Source: Phytophthora quininea (lineage: Eukaryota; Oomycota; Peronosporomycetes; Peronosporales; Peronosporaceae). Taken from it: 64,000 nucleotides of DNA. The notes below the pieces were generated by a model. The model was given only the letters and a program-made list of their open reading frames with translations, made no database searches and had not been told where the DNA came from. Position numbers and translations under genes: made by a program. Positions 1 to 8,489 of the stretch are shown here, piece by piece. The stretch lies in NCBI GenBank assembly GCA_011947345.1, contig JAAVTG010000528.1, forward strand, positions 372,001-436,000, written 5' to 3'. Every line of letters begins with the position of its first letter. The first letter of the stretch is position 1.

Positions 1-53
1 TTTCACTATGCTACTCCTCTACTTGCACCGGATTTATCCGCTGACAGCAAGGT

Positions 54-669
54 TTGGAAGTTCCCATCGCTAAATGCGACTTCACGCCAGTCAAATCGTG
101 TGGTTTACACTCGATTCCGCACGAATCGAGTCATATCGCACGACTTCCAACCCGGGAGATGGTTCCTGCTAGTGTTGCTCCCACGCTAACTCAAGAAGAG
201 AAGTTCCAAGTCAATTTAGAGTGCAGGCGACATCCTACGATGCAGCACGCCGAGGTCATCGAATGGATGTGCGCCACTTTCAAGAAAACTATCAGCATTA
301 GCACGGTTAGTCAATGGATGCATTCAAAATTGCCGGGCGAAAGCAAGAATTGTCGATGGAGCAACTATGGCAAACAGTCGAAACGCTGAAGATTATTCTG
401 GGGCCGTCCACAAAGTTATGCTTGATGATTTAGCTCGAATAATGTCCAACATGAACATAAACCAAAGGGTGGAGGAGTATATTGGAGTGGATGCGAGTGA
501 GGATATCCACGAGCCTCCTGTGGATGATACAGAGACACTGAGCACTTCTGACAGCGAGGAAGACACAGAAGAACCTCCTATACCAGCTTCAGTTGCGTTG
601 AAGCATTGCTTGGAGTTGTCTGCTTTTCTTTTCAGTGTGCTGGTGATACAAGCCGAGAACAACAAATGA
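54..669 (+). pseudogene. Transposase-like remnant (HTH part plus acidic tail), copy A
   Basis: Two short overlapping reading frames (54-389 and 367-669). The first ends in a helix-turn-helix-like stretch (residues about 60-95, containing ISISTVSQWMHSK) of the kind found at the N-terminus of pogo/CENP-B type transposases. The second is acidic (DTETLSTSDSEEDTEEPP) and then has an ALKHCLELSAF segment resembling the C-terminal tail of the same proteins. No DDE core lies between them, so this looks like an internally deleted element. The frame at 54 opens with TTG, not ATG. The family assignment is inference from short motifs. An almost identical copy lies at 5785-6370. Confidence 0.45.
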
Positions 670-1186
670 TCTCGAGCATAACACAATAAGCAAGAATGCA
701 GTTAGTTCACAGAAGGCGTCGAACACTAACAAATGGAAGGGCTCTTGATCGTTGCAGTGCAGAATGAAAAGTGACCATTGTGATGAAAGCGTGCAGAGCA
801 TGCCTTCCTAACCTAGCACCTACAGAAGCACTGTTCTAGAACTCTGGAAGTTTCGATATCAACACTCTTGTCTTGCGAGTTGCCTTGTACTGTCTGCGAC
901 AGAGCAGATCAGCGGCAAATCCTCAACACGAACAACTATAGACATCTTCTTGCAGCCATAACCACACACATGAAATAAAAGCTTCTCCCTCAATTTGACC
1001 GATCCTCTAAGTGAATGGGCCATTTTCAGCGGCCCAAACGCCTGTCAAGTAGAGAGGTGTGACTGTAAACATCGAGACTTCTGTTACGGAATTGCTAACT
1101 GCGATCCGATCTGGCAGCGCCTGTGAGCAAGAGACGGCATTGACCTTCCTCATTCAACCATGCGTCGAGGATGAAAAAGCAACGAA

Positions 1187-1532
1187 ATGTACAGCAACGA
1201 TGGAATCCTGCTGCTACTCGGCTTTGTAAAGAAAGGAGGAAATTGCTTTGGTCAGCTCTGTGTCATGATGGACCGTTTGTGTTGGGCAACAGATACAGAC
1301 TCCATACTGCCGGGAGAAGACTACGAAAAGCAGCAATGTTACCTCCGAGATGCCACCTCAGACGAATGTGCACGTCTTGTTGGTCTACAAAATGGAAACG
1401 ACCAAGAGAAAACAAACTCGGCGGTCTACTGCGCGTGCATTGCTGAAGTCTGCCAACATCACACACTTTGCGAAGCTGGCGTTGTTGACGCGTTGTGCGC
1501 CTTGTCGTTCGCTTAGTAAAGCTGCTGGAAGG
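1187..1532 (+). pseudogene. Armadillo-repeat gene fragment (kinase-ARM family), copy A
   Basis: The frame at 1187-1516 contains SAVYCACIAEV and then LCEAGVVDALCAL. This aligns with KAVVYCACLAEL and LGEAGVIAPLHS in the kinase-Armadillo gene at 13.9-17.1 kb, so it is a fragment of the same oomycete TKL-ARM family. It is cut downstream by the P-like element starting near 1533. The matching continuation survives only in copy B (7910-8396). No kinase domain is present here. Confidence 0.6.
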
Positions 1533-1806
1533 GTAGGCTTTTTATCGGGCCACCGAGGGGTCTGGTCTCGGATCGGGTCCCGCTATCTTTCATCCGTAAA
1601 ACGAAGACCAGTCCACGAGTTTGTTTGCTCTGAACACTTCTATCAAGTTTGCGGCTCGTCCTCAACACAAAACTTGCATCCCGATGAATGTCCTTTGAAG
1701 AATATACTGGATAGAGAACCAAACGTGCCCAAGACACGAATGAGTCAAAATATGTGGTTGGAGCGGTTTTGGAGAGCACCATGCCCTGGATTTGAATCTG
1801 ATGCGG
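1533..1806. mobile_element. P-like TIR element, left part, copy A (truncated)
   Basis: This is the same element as 7233-7909. The left terminal inverted repeat starts after GCTGGAAG (1525-1532), and a THAP-like stretch (HEFVCSEHFYQ) is encoded near 1613-1645. Relative to copy B it lacks an internal segment, and its right terminus is lost where Merlin starts at 1807. Confidence 0.55.
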
Positions 1807-3348
1807 GGCTCTCCTCAAGGAGAGCTCCGGTTTTGCTATTGTCAACTTCTATTGTGAAATTTGCGAGAAAAGGTGTTTTGTACTCTCGACCAGCATATGA
1901 CGTACATTAGTTTGTTTGGTAAATTCACAAGTATTGCTCCGGTTTTTAGCCTCGGGAACTAAAAAGCAATTGTTCTTACACTTGCTGTTTGTATGCTTTA
2001 AAAGTATAGTTCCGGTTTTATTGCTCTCACACCAACCAGTGGTTAGCAACCACCCACTCGTCCTCCTCAAGTCATTTTACGATTTCCAGTGACCAGTCCC
2101 CCAAGCCTCAGCCCACCTCCCCTCCAGCCCCCATGTCCAGCCACCCGAGCCACCACTACGCCCTCCTCCCTACCGAACAGTACGATCTCAACGCCGTCAT
2201 TGCATTGACAGCGGATGAGGTGGGGGCTGTGAGGTGGTGGCAAGAAGCAGGCGTCCTGGAGCGGAAGATGTTCTGCCCAGGATGCAGGCAGCTCATGCGC
2301 GTCAAAGCGTCGGCTAGGAAGCCGACGTGGAGATGTAGCAAGAGTAAAAAGCATGAAAACGGTAAAGAAGTCTGTATTAGTATGCTAACAAACACTTGGC
2401 TCTCGGGCACGAAGCTGTCGCTCGGGCAGGTTGCACGCTTGCTGTGCGCCTGGTGCATGCGGTTAAAGCTAGCTCAGATTGCCGAAATCGCCGACGTGTC
2501 CGAGACAACGGCGTATGAGTGGAGCGCTTTCGTGCGCTGCCTGTGCTCAAAGCAACTTCGAAAAGACAGTTTCCAGGTAATTGTGTTTTATTTTACTGTA
2601 AGTTTGTATGCTACTAATCTTTTTTATAGATTGGAGGTGTAGGCCATATTGTCGAAATAGATGAGACTAGCATGAAGAAGAAGAGCAAGTATAAGCGTGG
2701 CCGGCAGTACCCTGACTACTGGTTGTTTGGAGGTGTAGACCGCTCAACCGGCCAGTGGTTTGCGCGGTTTGTCGATGATGACCGAACGCAGGAAAGCATA
2801 TTTCCAATCATCCGGAAATTTATTAAGCCTGGGTAAGTTTTTTTATTTGTTTTGAATATGGAAAAGCGGTTTCTAAAAATCTGTTTCTACAGCACTACAA
2901 TTCACTCCGATATGTTCGCGACGTACGTGACTGAAAGGAAAACAAAGCAGGGCACCAGGCTGCGTACTCTAGCCAACAACCCCAAGCTAGCTGACATGAG
3001 TTACAACCACAAATATGTCAACCACACCGAAAACTACGTTAACCCAGACGACGGCACGCACACAAACACTATAGAAGGCCTGTGGGAAATTCATATCAAG
3101 CGCCATATCAAGATCATGCACGGTATGAAAAAATCCGAATTGAACGGATACATCGACGAGTACATTTGGAGATGCTGGTATTTCCCTAAGAAGGCGTCAA
3201 CAGCTCAGATCATGAGTGGGTTAATGCAGCTAATTCAAAAACACGGTTCATAATTTATCATAATACATTTTTCATTAAAATGTTTTCTCGCAAATTTCAC
3301 AATAGAAGTTGACAATAGCAAAAACCGGAGCTCTCCTTGAGGAGAGCC
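1807..3348 (+). mobile_element. Merlin (IS1016/IS1595-type) DNA transposon, apparently intact
   Basis: Terminal inverted repeats of about 65 bp lie at 1807-1871 and 3283-3348. They are identical except for one base in a T/A run (four at 1831-1834, five at 3320-3324). They enclose a complete three-exon transposase. Flanks do not match each other: the left flank is the P-like element and the right flank (from 3349) is a non-LTR retroelement fragment. No 8-9 bp target duplication can be seen, so the locus was probably rearranged after insertion. Element length is about 1.54 kb. Confidence 0.88.
2133..3253 (+). CDS. Merlin transposase, IS1595/ISXO2-like DDE family
   Basis: Catalyses cut-and-paste transposition of the surrounding element. 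Three exons fit exactly: 2133-2576, 2630-2832 and 2893-3253, with GT-AG introns of 53 and 60 nt (the first with a CTACTAAT branch site), giving 335 residues without a break. A zinc-ribbon-like N-terminal part (FCPGCRQLM, then a further Cys near residue 69) is followed by a helical DNA-binding region (SETTAYEW) and the catalytic core. Candidate acidic residues are Asp in VEIDETS at the start of exon 2, Asp in IHSDMF at the start of exon 3, and the acidic position in HTNTIEGLW. The ATG at 2133 follows a C-rich leader. Every catalytic block is in frame, so the protein may still be active. This is one of the few unbroken transposon genes in the window. Confidence 0.88.
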
Positions 3349-3745
3349 ACCTTTTGGTTCTGCCTCCACTCTCTATTCAGGTCTCGTGGTTTTGGAAAAA
3401 TTAGCAATCGCCAATCCAACTCCGTCGCGAAAGCCTTATGCCATGGGGACCACAATGGGGTCCACATTTGCGTCAGAGCTGGGCACGAGAAGAAACAGTG
3501 CTCTACTGTTTCTATCGCAGCACGTGATCGTCTCACACACTGTTGAATCGTAGGATTTAACGACTTGAGGAAGAACAGCCTTGATCCGACAATGAGGTCT
3601 CCAAAGAACATTCTCAGCATCACATCGTGGACAACAGGAACAAGAAACTGGCGGAGGGCGAGTATCTGTTGTAACGTAGTATGGATCTGTCGTTGCGGAC
3701 AGCCAAGCACTTTCATGGGGTGTGGTTGCACGCTTCTATCAGGCC
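3349..3745 (-). pseudogene. Non-LTR retroelement 3' fragment (zf-RVT region)
   Basis: Reading leftward from about 3745, the frame contains RQIHTTLQQILALRQF and a zinc-binding motif of the reverse-transcriptase type (EHCFFSCPALTQMW). It matches the longer copy at about 53690-54095 on the plus strand nearly residue for residue. It ends exactly where the Merlin right terminus begins, and diverges upstream at 3745, so only about 130 residues remain. Confidence 0.75.
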
Positions 3746-3918
3746 GCTCAACGAATGAACGAGTGGTGGCGCGAGGTCGAAGGAGCTGCCGTAGGGCGGC
3801 ACGCTGGAGAAGCAGCAGAAGGTTGGCAATGATCAATAAAGTTCACTTCGAAACCTACTTCCTTGTGCGCAATCCATTTCTTGCCTCGCTCTTCACTACA
3901 CCCTTTCAATAGTATAGA
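3746..3918. other. Short unassigned spacer
   Basis: Links the retroelement fragment to repeat copy B. I see no gene, terminal repeat or RNA signal in it. Confidence 0.4.
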
Positions 3919-3977
3919 TTTCACTATGCTACTCCTCTACTTGCACCGGATTTATCCGCTGACAGCAAGGTTTGGTA

Positions 3978-5768
3978 CCGTATTTGTCGGATCGAGTGGG
4001 ACACTCGGATCAAGTGGGAAAGCTAGTATGTAGAGGTGACACCCCTTCTCTAAACCACAGAACCTATCAAAATGAAACATGCACTTATTGGGTTTTATGA
4101 AGTTACTTTTCAACGGGAAGAACGGCATTCTCCGGCGGGGAGCACATGCGTTCAGAATCTACCAGAAGCATCTCGAGGCCCAATAGGAATATGTCCAGCC
4201 TTTGAAAGCCTCCGATTATCGTTTCGGCGGAGATCATCTCCCACGCCTCGCCAATCATTTTCAACAGCAGAAGGCGACGCTCACTAGCATTTGACGCAAA
4301 GGGGTTGTCGATGTGCCAGCGTCGATAAAGCCCCCGCGTAGTGTACATCGTTAGAACATCAAATAAGTAAAATAAGTAAAGAAAAATGCGTACTGAACGA
4401 TGCTTTTAAACGAATGCATAACGCTCACATCCATCGGCTGACTGAGGCCAGTAATCCCTGGAGGAATGTACTGGACCTCAGTATAGCACTCCTCAAGACG
4501 GTTTTTACGCTGTCCATCTTGTGGACCTTTAAGCTGTCCAGCATCAGCATGCGGCAGCCTTGTGTTGACGGCGTCCAAACCTAGACAAGCAAACCAATTT
4601 TAGTTTGAAAAGTGTTAAATAAAAGAAAATAAATACAAACCTCGTCAATCCACTTTAGTATTGTAGCATGGTCGCAAAACGCCTTTGCTTGCGTTGTGTG
4701 GACGACACCAGGATGTCCCCAGCTGGGGCTCGAAACTTCTTGGTACACTGGCCCTCCAGGCACGCCCGCAAACACAATAAAGGCAGGGAGCTTCAACCTT
4801 GTGGCTGACGCGCACAGGAAGACGCTGCAGCGAGCCCCATTCTCCTCCATCCCTTGCACCACATCTACTGTCTTCGCTCCTTTAAAATCGATTGTTAAAC
4901 GGCCTGGGTTGTCAATCCCCAGGCCCGTTTGATCCATGTGAAGAGGTTGTCATACCGCTCTTGCTTGCTGTAAGACGGTGGAAAGATTCCATCCTCTTCA
5001 ACAGCAAAGTTGATCGACCTAGAAAATGAGTCTGCAATTTCCTAAAACAAGTTTTAGTTGATAATAATTTTCGATCAATAAAATGTAATTTAAGTACCTG
5101 CATGTTGTCGCGCAATTTTCTACCTTTGTGAGTGATACGCCTACCAGAAATCTGTTACGCTTCAAAAAGCGTGTGCACCAAGACAGTAGTGCAACGTTCG
5201 TTCTCGCTGCTGAGAAGACAGCGTCGAACTTGTCAATCATCAGCACAATGCACTTAGTAGTGACACACAGTCCTCGTGTCTTTCTCATCAGTGTTATCCA
5301 TTTTATTAACCTGTAGTAATAGCATTAGTACAATTCAGCAGCATTAAAACAATAAAGTTCAACGTACTGGGCTTCAAGCTCAGGAAACAGGACATATTGC
5401 TTTCTGGGCGATGAGGACGGAGAAAAGTACTTGTTCGGGGCGGAGGCAGACGCAGAGCAGAGCTGTGCCTGCGTCTTACGCCAGCGGTAGATGGTCGAGC
5501 GGCTGACCTTCAGCCGACCGGCCGCATCAACGGCCCGCTCTCCCTCTACCGCACAAGCACCCTGCGTATGAAGAGTGAGCATAGTAAACACAGGATTTGC
5601 AGTATTTTAGCGCTTACCTTGTACTTGATCTTATTCTTGTTCTTCGGCCTGCGCGGCATGACGAGAAATGGGATGGATGGCAGTCGACGCTTGCAAAAAA
5701 CCCTGTGAGGTTTTTGATGACTTGAAAATGGCTACTAAAACATGTCCCACTCGATCCGACAAATACGG
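3978..5768 (-). mobile_element. Pogo-like (Tc1/mariner superfamily) transposon with TA target duplication
   Basis: Perfect 26-bp terminal inverted repeats start CCGTATTTGTCGG at 3978 and end with the reverse complement at 5768. TA dinucleotides flank both ends (3976-3977, 5769-5770). Length 1791 bp. It carries one transposase gene on the minus strand. The matching unoccupied site at 55-60 supports precise insertion. Confidence 0.9.
4103..5659 (-). pseudogene. Pogo-like transposase (CENP-B-type HTH + DDE endonuclease), degraded
   Basis: Starts at ATG 5659. Exon 1 (5659-5618) is basic, a 56-nt intron follows, and exon 2 (from 5561) has a helix-turn-helix (AGRLKVSRSTIYRW). A second DNA-binding part holds WCTRFLKRNRF near 5170. 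The DDE core follows: MDQTGLG at 4937 (first Asp), MLMLDSLKVHK near 4540 (second Asp), then IPPGITGLSQPMDVSV near 4450 and a C-terminal WHIDNPFASNASERR block near 4310. A clean intron near 4638-4582 joins KWIDE to VWTP. The frame shifts at least twice: just before MDQTG (about 4940) and between the second Asp and IPPGI (about 4500). A third slip is likely at the exon 2/3 joint. The order of domains is that of a pogo transposase, but the copy is probably inactive. Confidence 0.82.
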
Positions 5769-5784
5769 TAGTTCCCCTCGCTAA

Positions 5785-6370
5785 ATGCCAATCAAATCGT
5801 GTGGTTTACACTCAATCCCGCACGAATCGAGTCATATCGCACGACTTCCAACCCGGGAGATGGCTCCTGCTGGTGTTGCTCCCACGCTAACTCAAGAAGA
5901 GAAGTTCCAAGTCAATTTAGAGTGCAGGCGACATCCTACGATGCAGCACGCCGAGGTCATCGAATGGATGTGCGCCACTTTCAAGAAAACTATCAGCATT
6001 AGCACGGTTAGTCAATGGATGCATTCAAAATTGCCGGGCGAAAGCAAGAATTGTCGATGGAGCAACTATGGCAAACAGTCGAAACGCTGAAGATTATTCT
6101 GGGGCCGTCCACAAAGTTATGCTTGATGATTTAGCTCGAATAATGTCCAACATGAACATAAACCAAAGGGTGGAGGAGTATATTGGAGTGGATGCGAGTG
6201 AGGATATCCACGAGCCTCCTGTGGATGATACAGAGACACTGAGCACTTCTGACAGCGAGGAAGACACAGAAGAACCTCCTATACCAGCTTCAGTTGCGTT
6301 GAAGCATTGCTTGGAGTTGTCTGCTTTTCTTTTCAGTGTGCTGGTGATACAAGCCGAGAACAACAAATGA
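5785..6370 (+). pseudogene. Transposase-like remnant, copy B
   Basis: Same two overlapping frames as 54-669 (here 5785-6090 and 6068-6370) with one or two substitutions. It again has the ISISTVSQWMHSK helix-turn-helix-like stretch and an acidic serine-rich tail, without a DDE core. No reading frame links it to the pogo element immediately to its left. Confidence 0.45.
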
Positions 6371-6390
6371 TCTCGAGCATAACACAATAA

Positions 6391-6870
6391 GCAAGAATGC
6401 AGTTAGTTCACAGAAGGCGTCGAACACTAACAAATGGAAGGGCTCTTGATCGTTGCAGTGCAGAATGAAAAGTGACCATTGTGATGAAAGCGTGCAGAGC
6501 ATGCCTTCCTAACCTAGCACCTACAGAAGCACTGTTCTAGAACTCTGGAAGTTTCGATATCAACACTCTTGTCTTGCGAGTTGCCTTGTACTGTCTGCGA
6601 CAGAGCAGATCAGCGGCAAATCCTCAACACGAACAACTATAGACATCTTCTTGCAGCCATAACCACACACATGAAATAAAAGCTTCTCCCTCAATTTGAC
6701 CGATCCTCTAAGTGAATGGGCCATTTTCAGCGGCCCAAACGCCTGTCAAGTAGAGAGGTGTGACTGTAAACATCGAGACTTCTGTTACGGAATTGCTAAC
6801 TGCGATCCGATCTGGCAGCGCCTGTGAGCAAGAGACGGCATTGACCTTCCTCATTCAACCATGCGTCGAG
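6391..6870. other. Non-coding part of the direct repeat (also 690-1170)
   Basis: Shared almost identically by both repeat copies. No convincing frame, RNA gene or inverted terminal repeat was seen. An AATAAA hexamer occurs at 6673-6678. Confidence 0.3.
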
Positions 6871-6887
6871 GATGAAAAAGCAACGAA

Positions 6888-8396
6888 ATGTACAGCAACG
6901 ATGGAATCCTGCTGCTACTCGGCTTTGTAAAGAAAGGAGGAAATTGCTTTGGTCAGCTCTGTGTCATGATGGACCGTTTGTGTTGGGCAACAGATACAGA
7001 CTCCATACTGCCGGGAGAAGACTACGAAAAGCAGCAATGTTACCTCCGAGATGCCACCTCAGACGAATGTGCACGTCTTGTTGGTCTACAAAATGGAAAC
7101 GACCAAGAGAAAACAAACTCGGCGGTCTACTGCGCGTGCATTGCTGAAGTCTGCCAACATCACACACTTTGCGAAGCTGGCGTTGTTGACGCGTTGTGCG
7201 CCTTGTCGTTCGCTTAGTAAAGCTGCTGGAAGGGTAGGCTTTTATCGGGCCACCGAGGGGTCTGGTCTCGGATCGGGTCCCGCTATCTTTCATCCGTAAA
7301 ACGAAGACCAGCCCACGAGTTTGTTTGCTCTGAACACTTCTATCAAGTTTGCGGCTCGTCCTCAACACAAAACTTGCATCCCGATGAATGTCCTTTGAAG
7401 AATATACTGGATAGAGAACCAAACGTGTCCAAAGACACGAATGAGTCAAAATATGTGGTTGGAGCGGTTTTGGAGATCACCATTGTTGTAAATATGGTCG
7501 ACTCCACTCCAGATAGAACTTATCCGGTGTCGAAGGCCTTTACGGTCACTTTAGCGTTGAGGAAGCGAGTTGGAGAGCAACAGGAAGCTGCTCGACGACA
7601 AGATGTAAACGAGATCTCGTGACTGTTGGAGAAAATAACGAAGTGTATTTGCTTTAAACCCCAGCTTTGTGGTTTCTGTTGCTACTTTTGTCCGTTTCAA
7701 CACCACAGTTCTAATGGGACTGTGACAACCATGCCCTGGATTTGAATCCGATGCGGCAATTCCGTCGTCCCATGCAAGGTGTGGTGCATTTTGCTTCAGA
7801 TGCTGCATTTGCACGGCAGAAATCGCGGCGTTCCGCTTATTTTGTTGCCGTTTCTAATGTGTGACCCGATTCGAGACCAGACCCCTCGGTGACCCGATAA
7901 AAATCTTCCGCTGGAAGACCCAAGCTCCGATCAACTGAACCGTTCGTGCATTGCAGTTTCTTGCTGAGACCAGAGTCAGTAGAATGTTGATCAGAAATGC
8001 AGGAGCAATTCCGTCTTTGGTGGCTTTAATGCGCTCGGGAGAGAAAGACCAAACACCGTGTGCACTGATTATGTTGGCAAAACTCGCTGATTCTGACAAG
8101 GCCCAAATGCTGATTGCAGGACAAGGAGCCATCCCCTTGTTTGTTCAGCTTTTTCGAACAGGATCAGAAATGCAGAAACTCAAGGCAACCGTGGCACTGG
8201 TTCGCCTTGCAACTTGCAAGAGCAGGAAAGAATTCGACAGCTATCCGAGAATCGCAAGCCGTGCCGTGCCAACGATGATTGGACTTTTGCAAACGGGGAG
8301 CGAAAGTCTGAAAGAGCATGCCATACGCTCGAAGCTCTATTGAAGACTGCGTCGGCTCCAAGCGAGCGACTGAAGTTGAAACGCAAGCGCTCGTAA
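6888..8396 (+). pseudogene. Armadillo-repeat gene (TKL-ARM family) interrupted by a P-like element
   Basis: The left part (6888-7224) repeats the copy A fragment with SAVYCACIAEV and CEAGVVDALCAL. The right part (7910-8396) carries further Armadillo repeats (NAGAIPSLVALMRSG, GQGAIPLFVQLFRTGS) and ends in a basic tail (LKLKRKRS), like the tail of the relative at 17.1 kb. If the 677-bp P-like element and one copy of its 8-bp duplication are ignored, the two parts line up as one Armadillo protein: a KLLEDPSSDQLNRSCIA stretch spans the junction. Small frame breaks remain near 7210, 7950 and 8325. There is no kinase domain. Family membership is clear; whether it was ever a full gene here is not. 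Confidence 0.7.
7233..7909. mobile_element. P-like non-autonomous element (8-bp TSD, THAP-like remnant)
   Basis: Flanked by the 8-bp direct repeat GCTGGAAG (7225-7232 and 7910-7917). About 45-bp imperfect terminal inverted repeats (7233-7280 and 7862-7909) share CACCGAGGGGTCTGGTCTCG. Near 7310 one frame encodes HEFVCSEHFYQ and, 15 residues on, HPDECPLKNI, resembling the end of a THAP zinc finger. Eight-base duplications plus a THAP finger point to the P superfamily, although hAT elements also give 8-bp duplications. It is too short to encode a transposase. Confidence 0.65.
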
Positions 8397-8489
8397 GAAC
8401 TTGTGTTGAGATGTTTGATGTGGGGCTTGCTGGTAAGAACAAGAGGTGTCACATCGTTGTTTTGAATGCTTTGCAGTTATCTGCTGGTG

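Larger units (their letters stand above)
1..1806. repeat. Direct repeat, copy A (truncated by window start and Merlin insertion)
   Basis: Bases 1-57 match 3919-3975, and the rest matches 5771 to about 7474 at an offset near 5701 with very few differences. Copy A holds a transposase-like remnant, an Armadillo-gene fragment and the left part of a P-like element. Its right side (about 1785-1806) corresponds to 7730-7757, so copy A lacks roughly 255 bp that copy B has inside the P-like element. It then stops abruptly where the Merlin element begins. Differences from copy B include a T-run one base longer (1539-1543 against 7240-7243) and a 10-12 bp block near 80 absent from copy B. Confidence 0.9.
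3919..7474. repeat. Direct repeat, copy B, split by a pogo-like element
   Basis: 3919-3975 equals 1-57, and the match resumes at 5771. The 1.79-kb pogo-like element between them (3978-5768 plus TA duplications) therefore inserted after the duplication. Copy A supplies a near-empty site (TTTGGAAGTTCCC against TTTGGTA...TAGTTCCC). Copy B continues intact through the P-like element and into the Armadillo gene end at 8396, so it is the more complete copy. Confidence 0.9.
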
